From Cytophagaceae bacterium ABcell3 (GTDB taxonomy: Bacteria > Bacteroidota > Bacteroidia > Cytophagales > Cytophagaceae), in NCBI GenBank assembly GCA_030913385.1, contig CP133159.1, positions 2,378,584 to 2,442,583 on the forward strand: a DNA stretch of 64,000 nt, written 5' to 3'. A program made the translations under genes and the position numbers. The number at the start of each line of letters is the position of its first letter. The stretch's first letter is position 1. Below the pieces are notes generated by a model, which worked only from the letters and a program-made list of their open reading frames with translations, was not told where the DNA came from and made no database searches. Shown here in pieces: positions 25,217 through 34,295 of the stretch.

Positions 25217-28033
25217 ATGCCAAAAAATGAATCTATAAAATCCGTTCTAATCATAGGTAGTGGCCCTATAGTTATTGGCCAAGCATGTGAATTTGACTAT
25301 TCGGGCTCTCAGGCCGCCCGGTCTTTAAGGGAAGAAGGCATTGAGGTTTCTCTTATAAACTCGAACCCGGCTACCATTATGACAGATGAGGTAACGGCTG
25401 ACCATATTTACCTGTTACCTTTAGAGCCGAAGTCAATTGTAAAAATTCTTGAAGAAAGAAATATAGATGCTGTCTTACCTTCTATGGGTGGACAGACTGC
25501 CCTTAACTTAGCTATTAAATGTGAGGAAGCTGGAATTTGGGAAAAGTATAATGTTAAGCTTATAGGTGTAGATATTGCTGCCATTGAAGTTACTGAAGAC
25601 CGCGAGCTCTTTAGAGAAAAAATGGAAGAAATTGGGGTTCCTGTAGCTCCATCTAAGACAGCTTCTTCTTATTTACAAGGTAAGGAAGCCGTACAGGAAA
25701 TCGGATTTCCGGTAGTAATCAGACCTTCCTACACGCTGGGAGGTTTTGGAGGTGCCGTAGTGGATGAGCCAGAAAAGTTTGAAGCGGCTTTACATGATGG
25801 TCTTCAAGCTTCTCCTATTCACGAAGTCATGATCGACAAAGCGGTTATTGGCTGGAAAGAATATGAATTAGAATTGCTAAGAGATAAGAGTGACAATGTC
25901 GTCATTGTTTGCTCTATAGAAAACTTTGATCCTATGGGGATCCATACGGGGGATTCTATAACAGTAGCCCCTGCCATGACACTTTCGGAAAGCACTTTCC
26001 AGAAAATGCGTGACATGGCTATCAAAATGATTCGCTCTATAGGTAACTTTTCAGGTGGGTGTAATGTCCAGTTTTCTGTCAGCAATGATGAAAATGAGGA
26101 TATCATTGCCATAGAAATAAACCCTAGGGTTTCCAGGTCATCTGCCTTGGCTAGTAAAGCAACGGGCTATCCAATTGCTAAAATTGCTTCAAAATTAGCG
26201 ATAGGTTATACCTTAGATGAGCTTGCCAACCCTATTACTGGCAATACTTCTGCCATGTTTGAGCCTACACTTGATTATGTAATCGTTAAAATACCAAGAT
26301 GGAACTTTAACAAGTTTAAAGGTGCTAATCGTAGGTTAGGTTTCCAGATGAAGTCTGTTGGAGAAGCCATGGGTATCGGTCGTTCTTTCCAAGAGGCACT
26401 TCAGAAAGCTTGTCAATCACTGGAAATTGGTAGAAATGGTCTTGGAGCTGATGGTAAAGAGCTTACTGATCAGCAGGCGATCCTGCATAGTCTTGCTAAT
26501 CCAAGTTGGAACAGGCTTTTCCATGTATATGATGCATTTAAGTTAGGTATATCTTTCAGTACTATTCACAAAAACACCTGGATTGATCCTTGGTTCTTAA
26601 ACCAGATTCAGGAACTTGTTAGCCTTGAAAGGGAAATTGAGAAGTATTCCTTAGATACTATTCCTAAAGACTTGTTGATGCAGGCCAAACAAAAAGGGTA
26701 TGCAGACAGGCAGTTGGGACATCTTATGAGATGTCTTGAAAGTGAAGTATATGAGAAGAGAAATGAATTAGGCATTAAACGGGTTTATAAAACTGTAGAT
26801 ACTTGCTCTGCTGAATTCCAAGCACTTACTCCGTATTACTATTCCACTTTTGAAGAAGAAAACGAATCTATCGTTTCTGATAAAAAGAAAGTGATTGTGT
26901 TGGGCTCTGGTCCTAACCGTATTGGACAGGGTATTGAGTTTGACTACTCATGTGTACACGGAGTTTTGGCCGCAAAGGAATCTGGTTATGAGACAATCAT
27001 GATCAACTGTAACCCTGAGACTGTGTCTACAGACTTTGCCACTGCTGATAAACTTTATTTTGAGCCGGTTTTCTGGGAGCATATTTATGACATAATCCTG
27101 CATGAAAAACCAGAAGGTGTTATTGTTCAGTTAGGAGGCCAAACGGCACTTAAGCTGGCAGAAAAACTTCATAAATACAAAATACCTATTATAGGAACCG
27201 GTTTTGAACCGCTGAACCTTGCGGAAGACAGAGGTTTGTTTTCTGCTTTGCTGAGAGATCTTAATATTCCTTATCCTAAGTTTGGATCTGTTACCACAGC
27301 GGAGCAGGCCGTGGAAATGAGTAAGGAGCTTGGGTTTCCTTTACTGGTAAGGCCTTCTTATGTATTGGGTGGGCAGAGTATGAAAATTGTTATCAATGAA
27401 AAGGAGCTTGAGGAACATGTGGTGGATATCTTGAACAACATGCCTCAAAACAAAATCCTTATTGACCAATTCCTTGAAGGGGCACTTGAAGCTGAAGCTG
27501 ATGCAATTTGCGACGGTGAGGATGTATATGTCATAGGGGTGATGGAGCATATTGAACCTGCGGGAATCCACTCTGGAGACTCTCATGCAGTATTGCCGCC
27601 TTTTGATTTAAGTGATGCAGTTATTCAAAAAATAGAGGATATTACAAAGAAACTTGCTGTAGCACTCAACACTGTAGGTCTTATTAATATCCAGTTTGCT
27701 ATAAAAGATGATGAAGTTTATGTTATTGAAGCGAACCCTAGGGCTTCCAGAACCGTTCCTTTTATAGCTAAAGCATATAATGAGCCTTATGTTAACTATG
27801 CCACCAAGGTGATGCTAGGGGTCAAAAAGGTTAAAGATTTCACCTTTAACCCGACTAAAAAAGGGTATGCTATAAAAGAGCCAGTGTTTTCATTCCACAA
27901 ATTCCCTGAAATAAACAAGGAATTAGGGCCAGAAATGAAGTCTACAGGTGAAGCTATTCACTTCATTGACAGTCTTAAGGATGAGTTTTTCCTTAAGGTA
28001 TATAGTGAGCGAAATTTTTATTTAAGCATGTAA
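25217..28033 (+). CDS. carB: Carbamoyl-phosphate synthase large subunit, lacking the regulatory domain
   Basis: 938 residues against about 1,070 in Escherichia coli. Both ATP-grasp halves are present: the first carboxylates using HCO3- (start IGSGPIVIGQACEFDYSG, RPSYTLGGFGGA), the second phosphorylates carbamate (VLGSGPNRIGQGIEFDYSCV, RPSYVLGGQSM). The protein ends soon after MKSTGEAIHFIDS, exactly where the C-terminal MGS-like allosteric domain would begin, so control by UMP and ornithine through that domain should be absent. The stop is a normal TAA with no open continuation seen. It makes carbamoyl phosphate for pyrimidines and arginine with CarA, encoded 61 bp downstream. Confidence 0.95.
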   Translation: MPKNESIKSVLIIGSGPIVIGQACEFDYSGSQAARSLREEGIEVSLINSNPATIMTDEVTADHIYLLPLEPKSIVKILEERNIDAVLPSMGGQTALNLAIKCEEAGIWEKYNVKLIGVDIAAIEVTEDRELFREKMEEIGVPVAPSKTASSYLQGKEAVQEIGFPVVIRPSYTLGGFGGAVVDEPEKFEAALHDGLQASPIHEVMIDKAVIGWKEYELELLRDKSDNVVIVCSIENFDPMGIHTGDSITVAPAMTLSESTFQKMRDMAIKMIRSIGNFSGGCNVQFSVSNDENEDIIAIEINPRVSRSSALASKATGYPIAKIASKLAIGYTLDELANPITGNTSAMFEPTLDYVIVKIPRWNFNKFKGANRRLGFQMKSVGEAMGIGRSFQEALQKACQSLEIGRNGLGADGKELTDQQAILHSLANPSWNRLFHVYDAFKLGISFSTIHKNTWIDPWFLNQIQELVSLEREIEKYSLDTIPKDLLMQAKQKGYADRQLGHLMRCLESEVYEKRNELGIKRVYKTVDTCSAEFQALTPYYYSTFEEENESIVSDKKKVIVLGSGPNRIGQGIEFDYSCVHGVLAAKESGYETIMINCNPETVSTDFATADKLYFEPVFWEHIYDIILHEKPEGVIVQLGGQTALKLAEKLHKYKIPIIGTGFEPLNLAEDRGLFSALLRDLNIPYPKFGSVTTAEQAVEMSKELGFPLLVRPSYVLGGQSMKIVINEKELEEHVVDILNNMPQNKILIDQFLEGALEAEADAICDGEDVYVIGVMEHIEPAGIHSGDSHAVLPPFDLSDAVIQKIEDITKKLAVALNTVGLINIQFAIKDDEVYVIEANPRASRTVPFIAKAYNEPYVNYATKVMLGVKKVKDFTFNPTKKGYAIKEPVFSFHKFPEINKELGPEMKSTGEAIHFIDSLKDEFFLKVYSERNFYLSM

Positions 28034-28094
28034 TTGCCTGAATAATTGTAATTTAATATCAATATCTTAGTATCAATTGACAACATCGAATATA

Positions 28095-29198
28095 ATGGAT
28101 AACAGAACAGGTATTTTACTGCTCGAGGATGGCACCGTTTTTTACGGGACATCTCATGGGACACCTAAAACCAGTGCTGGGGAGATCTGTTTTAACACTG
28201 GTATGACAGGGTACCAGGAGATATTTACCGATCCCTCTTATTTTGGACAGATTGTAGTGGCCAGTACTTCTCATATAGGGAACTATGGTATTCATTCAGA
28301 CGAATCAGAGTCTAAGTCTGTAAAAATTAATGGCTTTGTTTGTAAAAACTTCAGCCCGATCCATTCACGTGTCAGGGAGTCGGAGACACTTCAATCTTAT
28401 TTTGAGAGAGAAAATATTCCTGCGATATCAAATGTAGACACCAGGAAATTGGTTCGCCATATCAGGGAAAAGGGTGCTATGAATGCTATCATTTCTAATG
28501 ATGGGACATCCCTTGAAGCACTTAAAGAGCAATTGAGCAAAGTTCCGCCTATGAAAGGTAGGGAATTGGCTTCAAAAGTTTCTACTAAAGAGAAGTATGA
28601 ACTTGGCGCTGCTGATAGCCCTTATAGAGTGGCTGTTATTGATCTTGGAGTAAAAGAAAATACTTTGCGTAGTAGTGTAAAGAGAAATGCACTTGTCGGG
28701 GTATTCCCTTACAATGTTAGCTTTGAAGAGCTGATGGAATGGAAGCCTGATGGCGTAATTGTATCAAATGGTCCTGGCGACCCTGAACCTTTAAAAGCGG
28801 TTATCGAGGTAGTAGGAAAAATCATTGATGCCAATATACCGGTACTGGGTATTTGTCTAGGGCACCAAATTATTGCTTTGTCACAAGGACTTTCTACCTT
28901 CAAAATGTTCAATGGCCACAGAGGAATCAATCACCCGTTGAAGAACTTACTTACTGGTAAGTGTGAAGTATCCAGCCAGAACCATGGTTTTGCGGTTAGC
29001 AGAGAGTCTTGTGAAGATAATGAAAATATTCAGATTACCCATATTCATTTGAATGACAATACTGTAGCTGGTATTCAAATAAAGGGGAAACCTGTTATTT
29101 CAGTGCAGCACCACCCAGAGGCATGTCCTGGACCTAACGATTCTGCATATTTGTTTGACGACTTCTTTAAGTTGATTCAAGAGCATAAGGGTAAATAA
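28095..29198 (+). CDS. carA: Carbamoyl-phosphate synthase small (glutaminase) subunit
   Basis: 367 residues from the ATG at 28095; the frame opens at a TTG 18 bp earlier. Residues 1-150 form the CarA N-terminal domain (LEDGTVFYGTS, FNTGMTGYQEI). The class I glutamine amidotransferase domain follows, with GICLGHQ (nucleophile Cys254) and the His/Glu pair in SVQHHPEACPGP. It supplies ammonia from glutamine to CarB. The order carB then carA is the reverse of the common carAB order. A strong terminator 40 bp downstream ends the unit. Confidence 0.96.
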   Translation: MDNRTGILLLEDGTVFYGTSHGTPKTSAGEICFNTGMTGYQEIFTDPSYFGQIVVASTSHIGNYGIHSDESESKSVKINGFVCKNFSPIHSRVRESETLQSYFERENIPAISNVDTRKLVRHIREKGAMNAIISNDGTSLEALKEQLSKVPPMKGRELASKVSTKEKYELGAADSPYRVAVIDLGVKENTLRSSVKRNALVGVFPYNVSFEELMEWKPDGVIVSNGPGDPEPLKAVIEVVGKIIDANIPVLGICLGHQIIALSQGLSTFKMFNGHRGINHPLKNLLTGKCEVSSQNHGFAVSRESCEDNENIQITHIHLNDNTVAGIQIKGKPVISVQHHPEACPGPNDSAYLFDDFFKLIQEHKGK

Positions 29199-29237
29199 GT
29201 ATAGTCAGAGTTGTAAAACTCGGTATTATAAATACAA

Positions 29238-29276
29238 AGAGGCCACTTCTATTATCAGAAGTGGCCTCTGTTTTTT
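29238..29276 (+). terminator. Terminator of the acc-car unit
   Basis: The perfect 13-bp stem AGAGGCCACTTCT (29238-29250) / AGAAGTGGCCTCT (29257-29269) has a 6-nt loop and is followed by G and T6. Confidence 0.9.
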
Positions 29277-29295
29277 GTGCTTTTAAGAGATTTAA

Positions 29296-29454
29296 ACCTG
29301 AACTATGGGGTTATGAGGAGCAGAAAAGACAATAAATCAGCACTTTTGGATCGCAAAGCATAGTGCCGGTATGGTTTAAGACATAAATGTGAGCAAAGTA
29401 CTGATTTGAAGTTATTTGTTTACGTAATGGAAAGTTCTAATGCACATTTCAGGT
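29296..29454 (-). repeat. Family 1 inverted-repeat element
   Basis: 159 bp, in the opposite orientation to the 14447 copy. Ends ACCTGAACTATGG and TGCACATTTCAGGT, flanked by TAA at 29293-29295 and 29455-29457. The core holds AATCAGCACTTTTGGATCGC and ACTGATTTGAAGTTATTTG, the inverted blocks shared by the family. It ends 20 bp before the stop codon of the VWA protein gene. Confidence 0.8.
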
Positions 29455-29474
29455 TAAATGGGTAACCCCAAAAA

Positions 29475-31553
29475 TTAATATCCTCCTTTAAACTTTCTAG
29501 TACCCCATTCTACAGAAATAATTAATAGTAGAACCAACAATAGCCACCACTGATTAATAATTTCAGAAAGTTCTTCTGTGCTGTGGATAATACTTTTTGT
29601 TTGCTTTCCTAAAAGTGTTTCTTTTACAGAAGATAGGTCTGAAGGCAAAGCAAAGGTACCACTGGTTTGAGAGGCTAAGTTTCTTAACATGGCGTGGTTA
29701 GCAGTCATGTCCAGTGCTTCTAGAGAAACTTTTTCTATAAGAAACTCTCCGTGTACTTTTTCTTTTTTGTCGCCGTCATTTAATGTGGCTGTATATTTAT
29801 AAATGCCCTCTCCTAGACCTTTTACTTCAAATACCGAGTTGGCTTCACTGTTAACAAAAGAGTACGTGTTGGTTATTTCTTCTTCATTGGTAATGCTGAT
29901 GTCGATCTTCTTTCCGTATACTTTTTCATAAATAGAGTTATAGATCTCTGTTTCAAATAAGATACGGTCTGTAGTCAAAAATTGGTCTGATAAAGGGTAA
30001 AACCTAAATCTCCGCTTGTCTTCCTTAGAAGACAAATACTTTGTCAGGGAAGCAAGCATATGGTCAAAGGCCTTAAAATTGCCAGTTTCTGTAAACTCTG
30101 TCATTCTCCACTGCCAAATTCCTTCGCCGGCTATTACGCCAAACTTGTGGTCTCCTTCGCCTTTATCAACCAAAATCAATGGCTTTTGGGTTTTTAGGTT
30201 CCCAATCTTTTGGTGGAAAAGTACATCAGGGTTATTTTTTGTTGAATAGTTTGCGTATGGGACAGCCAATGGAGGATATTTTGCAAATACCTCCGGTTCA
30301 TTATTGTTGAAAGAAAATCTGTCGAATGCTTTATTGAAAACTGCTAAGACTTGGTCTCTTTGCCATGAATTTGAGTGGACGGTCAGTACCTTGTTCAATT
30401 GATTGAACTTTTGCAGGTTTGTTTGGCTGCCGATTATAAAAAGTGATGAGGTTTTTCCTTGCAGCTTATTAATCAGGTCAGCAGCAGTATTGCGTTTGTC
30501 TGGTAGCTGGTGGTAAATGACCAGGTCGTATTTTTCGTCTTTAAACTTTTTCAACCCTGGAATATGGACTTCTACCTGATAGTTTGCTTTAGTTTCTAAA
30601 GCACTTCGAATGGCTTTAATATCAGGGTGTGGTGCTGCGGCGAGTATAAGTATCTTTTCCCGTCCTTCTATAATATCTATATAAGCATGGGAAACATTGT
30701 TTTTTGCCGTAAATTCTCCATCAAGAACGTCTGTTTCCACTACATAATGCTGAATACCGTGGGTTTCCGAAGACGTATAAAACTTGACCTCCTGAACCCC
30801 GGTTTCTTTATCAAATGTAACCTTTTTTTGTCCCAACACTTTGCCGTTCTGCTTTAGGGTAACGTTGGCATCTTTTCCTTTGAAGCCTGTATTGTGTAGT
30901 TCGGCTACTATTGGGAATTTGTTCCCTGCGTAAGCTACTTTGTTATAGAACAGTGCTTTTAGGTTTAAATCTTTTCGTGCATTGGTGTCGCCCAGCCCAA
31001 TGGCGTGGATTGGGAACCGCCAAGAGCTGTGGGTAGGGGACATGCCTTGGTTAATAATACCGTCTGAAGCAAGTACTACTGCACTTAAATTCCTGTTTTC
31101 GTAATCAGATTGAATATTTCTGAGAAGCTTGGTAAGGTCGGTCGCTTGGGCTGTAAAACTATTTTCTGATAAGTTGTTTTTGCTGCCGCTTAAAAAATAA
31201 AATTTAGTCTCAATGTCTTTTGTGCCAAGGGCTTGTTCCAGCTCAACAAGATTTTCTTTGAAATTTTGTAAAATGGTAGAGTCTGTCCCATCTATAATAG
31301 ATTCGGAATCATCAATGGCAAATACCACAGTAGGTTTTTCAGGGTGGTTTTTGATCATTTTTGCCAGAGGGCCTAGCAGCAGCAGGCAAAGTACACTAAC
31401 TAGAACAAAACGTAGTGTAAAAAGGATCTTATTAACGCCAGAACCCCAAGGTGCTTTTTTTGGGTATAGGAGATAAGCATATCCAAAGCCTGCCAAAAGG
31501 CAGAGCGAGGCAAACCAAAGGGAATATTCTGTGACTATTTGTAATTTCTCCAT
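29475..31553 (-). CDS. VWA-domain inner-membrane protein
   Basis: 692 residues. Two N-terminal membrane helices (about 10-30 and 42-62) are followed by a von Willebrand A-like domain that starts VVFAIDDSESI; D-x-S-x-S is the metal-ion-dependent adhesion site. ASDGIINQG is the later MIDAS loop. A long periplasmic part with beta-sandwich and Rossmann-like stretches (EKILILAAAPHPDIKAI) follows, and a C-terminal helix ends the protein (WWLLLVLLLIISVEW). This layout resembles BatA/BatB-related and amidotransferase-like Bacteroidota proteins, whose function is unproven. No MoxR ATPase gene is nearby. Confidence 0.8.
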   Translation of the reverse strand: MEKLQIVTEYSLWFASLCLLAGFGYAYLLYPKKAPWGSGVNKILFTLRFVLVSVLCLLLLGPLAKMIKNHPEKPTVVFAIDDSESIIDGTDSTILQNFKENLVELEQALGTKDIETKFYFLSGSKNNLSENSFTAQATDLTKLLRNIQSDYENRNLSAVVLASDGIINQGMSPTHSSWRFPIHAIGLGDTNARKDLNLKALFYNKVAYAGNKFPIVAELHNTGFKGKDANVTLKQNGKVLGQKKVTFDKETGVQEVKFYTSSETHGIQHYVVETDVLDGEFTAKNNVSHAYIDIIEGREKILILAAAPHPDIKAIRSALETKANYQVEVHIPGLKKFKDEKYDLVIYHQLPDKRNTAADLINKLQGKTSSLFIIGSQTNLQKFNQLNKVLTVHSNSWQRDQVLAVFNKAFDRFSFNNNEPEVFAKYPPLAVPYANYSTKNNPDVLFHQKIGNLKTQKPLILVDKGEGDHKFGVIAGEGIWQWRMTEFTETGNFKAFDHMLASLTKYLSSKEDKRRFRFYPLSDQFLTTDRILFETEIYNSIYEKVYGKKIDISITNEEEITNTYSFVNSEANSVFEVKGLGEGIYKYTATLNDGDKKEKVHGEFLIEKVSLEALDMTANHAMLRNLASQTSGTFALPSDLSSVKETLLGKQTKSIIHSTEELSEIINQWWLLLVLLLIISVEWGTRKFKGGY

Positions 31554-31624
31554 TTACAGCTAAACGTAAAAAAACAGGAGAAACGTATATTCCCCTGTTC
31601 TAAATCGTATTTTTGGTTATTTTA

Positions 31625-31792
31625 ACCTGAAATATGCATTAGAACTTTCTATTGCGTGGCAAAATAACTTCAAATCAGACGCTTCGCTCGCATTTGGTTT
31701 TTTAACCATAGAACCACTATGCTTTGCAAACCAAATACGCTGATTTTTTGTTCTTTTGCCCCTCATAACGAAATCTAATGTATAATCCAGGT
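31625..31792 (+). repeat. Family 1 inverted-repeat element abutting fabG
   Basis: 168 bp with ends ACCTGAAATATGCATTAGAA and TAATGTATAATCCAGGT. It is flanked by TTA on the left (31622-31624) and TTA on the right (31793-31795); the right repeat is also the stop codon of the fabG gene read on the - strand. It is the best preserved copy together with those at 14447 and 29296. Confidence 0.82.
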
Positions 31793-32539
31793 TTAAGTAT
31801 GCATTCCACCATCTACTAATAGCACCTGTCCAGTAACATAGGCAGACATATCAGAGGCCAAGAATACAGCACAATTGGCAACATCTTCCGGTGCGCCTCC
31901 TCTTTTTAACGGAATGGCATCTGTCCATCCTTTGACAACTTTAGGATCAAGCTCTGCGGTCATCTCTGTTTCAATAAATCCAGGAGCAATGGCATTGCAT
32001 CTGATGTTTCTGGAGCCTAATTCTTGGGCAACAGATTTTGTGAAACCGATGATTCCAGCCTTAGAAGCAGCATAATTTGCTTGACCCGCATTACCAGCTA
32101 CTCCAACTACCGAAGTAATGTTTATAATGGAACCATATTTTTGCTTCATCAATTGACGGGTCGCACATTTTGTCAGGTTGAAAACCGACTTAAGGTTGAT
32201 GTTTATTACTGCGTCCCATTGTTCTTCAGACATACGCATAAGCAGTCCATCCTTGGTCACGCCCGCATTGTTTACCAGCACATCCAAAGACCCAAACTCA
32301 GAGACTACATCTCCTATAAGTTTTTCCGCTGCTGCATAATCAGAAGCGTCAGAACGGAAACCTTTGGCTTTTATACCTGAAGCTTGAAGCTCTTTTTCCA
32401 ATGCCTCGCCTTTTTCAACACTTGATAAATATGTGAAGGCAACATTTGCGCCTTCCTGTGCAAACTTAAGTGCCATAGCCCGGCCAATCCCTTTTGAGGC
32501 ACCAGTTACCAATACATTTTTTCCTTTTAATAAACTCAT
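31793..32539 (-). CDS. fabG: 3-oxoacyl-ACP reductase (FabG)
   Basis: 248 residues, a classical short-chain dehydrogenase. The NADPH site is TGASKGIGRAMA near residues 12-23, NNAGVTKDGLLMRM follows at about 88-101, and the active site is Ser in NITSVVG with Y-A-A-S-K (Tyr at about 152, Lys 4 later). The block GVTKDGLLMRMSEEQWD is diagnostic of FabG, which reduces beta-ketoacyl-ACP in fatty-acid elongation. It is transcribed alone. Its stop codon coincides with the target repeat of a family 1 element, so its 3' end borders a long hairpin. Confidence 0.93.
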   Translation of the reverse strand: MSLLKGKNVLVTGASKGIGRAMALKFAQEGANVAFTYLSSVEKGEALEKELQASGIKAKGFRSDASDYAAAEKLIGDVVSEFGSLDVLVNNAGVTKDGLLMRMSEEQWDAVININLKSVFNLTKCATRQLMKQKYGSIINITSVVGVAGNAGQANYAASKAGIIGFTKSVAQELGSRNIRCNAIAPGFIETEMTAELDPKVVKGWTDAIPLKRGGAPEDVANCAVFLASDMSAYVTGQVLLVDGGMHT

Positions 32540-32889
32540 TTTAAAAAAGATTAATTACAGAGCACCAAAATTAAAGCGTCCAATTCATAATTAAAAAGAA
32601 AGTGCGAAAATCTTAACGTGTAGCATTGTCACACTTGTGATAAAAAGCATATTGATATTTATTGCCAAGGCCTATAATTGTAGCGTGTGAGTTAAATTTA
32701 CGCATTTTACCAGTCATCTGCTGATAACTGATGCTTGAAATATGAATGTAAATATTTTTCTATAGTAGTCTTAAAATCATAAGTTTGTGGGTTTTGGATT
32801 GCATCCTAAGTAGAAACACGCATAATTGGTTTTGATATAAAAGCAAATCCCTTAAATTTGCCTGCTCAACAAATTAATTGTTTTTTACT
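32540..32889. promoter_or_regulatory. Divergent region fabG / lpdA
   Basis: 350 bp between divergent genes, AT-rich, no coding frame. TAAATTTG at 32863-32870 fits the Bacteroidota -7 element and would serve lpdA, leaving a leader of only about 20 bp; TTTTG at 32830-32834 is slightly too far for a standard -33 element. I saw no repeat or structured RNA. Confidence 0.4.
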
Positions 32890-34284
32890 ATGTCTGCAAA
32901 ATATGATCTGATCGTGATTGGTAGCGGCCCGGGAGGCTATGTGGCTGCCATTAGGGCTTCTCAGCTAGGAATGAAGGTAGGTGTTGTTGAAAAAGCTGAA
33001 TTAGGTGGAATCTGTTTGAACTGGGGATGTATACCAACAAAAGCTTTACTTAAAAGCGCTCAGGTATTTGAGTATATAAAGCATGCTTCTGATTTTGGTA
33101 TTTCAGTTGGTGAAGCCAAAGCTGATTTTAACGCTGTGGTTAAGCGCAGTAGAGATGTGGCCGGGGGAATGAGCAAAGGAATTCAATTTCTTTTCAGAAA
33201 AAATAAGATAGATCACATAAAAGGCTTTGGTAAAGTGTTGGGGTCTAAAAAGGTTGAAGTGACTGCTGAAGATGGTAAAAAAGAGGTGATCAATGCTGAC
33301 CATATAATCCTTGCTACCGGTGGTAGGTCTAGGGAGCTTCCAAATGTGAAAATAGATGGTGAAAAAGTAATAGGTTACAGACAAGCCATGGTATTGGACA
33401 AGCAGCCTGAATCTATGGTTGTCATGGGATCTGGCGCTATTGGTGTAGAGTTTGCATACTTTTATAATGCAATGGGCACAAAAGTTACCATCGTGGAATA
33501 CTTGCCTAACATTGTACCGGTAGAAGATGAAGATGTGTCCAAGCAGCTTGAAAAATCTTTCAAAAAAGCAGGTGTAGACATATTGACCAATGCTTCTGTT
33601 GAGTCTGTGGATACTTCTGGTGCTAAATGCAAGGTGAAAGTGAAAACCAAAAATGGTGAAGAAAATATCGAAGCGGATGTCGTATTGTCGGCTGTAGGTA
33701 TTTCTACAAACTTAGAAGGTTTAGGTCTTGAGGATGTAGGTATTGCAACAGATAAGGGCAAAGTAATTGTTGACGATTACTATAAAACTAATATCCCAGG
33801 TATTTATGCCATTGGTGATATTGTAAAAGGACCTGCTCTTGCTCACGTGGCTTCAGCCGAAGGAATTATTTGTGTTGAAAAAATTGCTGGCGAAAACCCT
33901 GAACCACTTGATTACGGTAACATTCCTGGCTGTACTTACTGTTTCCCTGAAGTAGCTTCTGTTGGCTTGACTGAAAAAGCAGCTAAGGACAAAGGATATC
34001 AAGTGAAAGTTGGTAAGTTTCCTTTTACCGCTTCAGGAAAAGCAAGTGCAGCTGGTCACAAAGATGGATTTATTAAAGTTATCTTTGATGCTAAATATGG
34101 TGAATGGTTAGGGGCGCATATGATTGGTGCGAATGTAACTGAAATGATTGCTGAGGTAGTTGTGGCCAGAAAACTTGAAACTACTGGTCATGAGATTATT
34201 AAATCTGTACACCCTCACCCTACAATGTCTGAGGCGGTTATGGAAGCTACAGCAGCAGCATACGACGAGGTTATTCACATTTAA
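32890..34284 (+). CDS. lpdA: Dihydrolipoyl dehydrogenase (E3)
   Basis: 464 residues from the ATG at 32890; the frame opens 12 bp earlier at a TTG. The N-terminal FAD site reads VIGSGPGGYVAAIRASQLG. The redox-active disulfide is Cys42-Cys47 in GGICLNWGCIPTK. The NAD site is VVMGSGAIGVEFAYFYNAMG, and the C-terminal His-Glu pair is in HPHPTMSEAVMEA. It reoxidises the lipoyl groups of pyruvate and 2-oxoglutarate dehydrogenase complexes and the glycine cleavage system. No E1 or E2 gene is adjacent. A rhodanese gene follows 11 bp later. Confidence 0.96.
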   Translation: MSAKYDLIVIGSGPGGYVAAIRASQLGMKVGVVEKAELGGICLNWGCIPTKALLKSAQVFEYIKHASDFGISVGEAKADFNAVVKRSRDVAGGMSKGIQFLFRKNKIDHIKGFGKVLGSKKVEVTAEDGKKEVINADHIILATGGRSRELPNVKIDGEKVIGYRQAMVLDKQPESMVVMGSGAIGVEFAYFYNAMGTKVTIVEYLPNIVPVEDEDVSKQLEKSFKKAGVDILTNASVESVDTSGAKCKVKVKTKNGEENIEADVVLSAVGISTNLEGLGLEDVGIATDKGKVIVDDYYKTNIPGIYAIGDIVKGPALAHVASAEGIICVEKIAGENPEPLDYGNIPGCTYCFPEVASVGLTEKAAKDKGYQVKVGKFPFTASGKASAAGHKDGFIKVIFDAKYGEWLGAHMIGANVTEMIAEVVVARKLETTGHEIIKSVHPHPTMSEAVMEATAAAYDEVIHI

Positions 34285-34295
34285 AAAACATTTCT

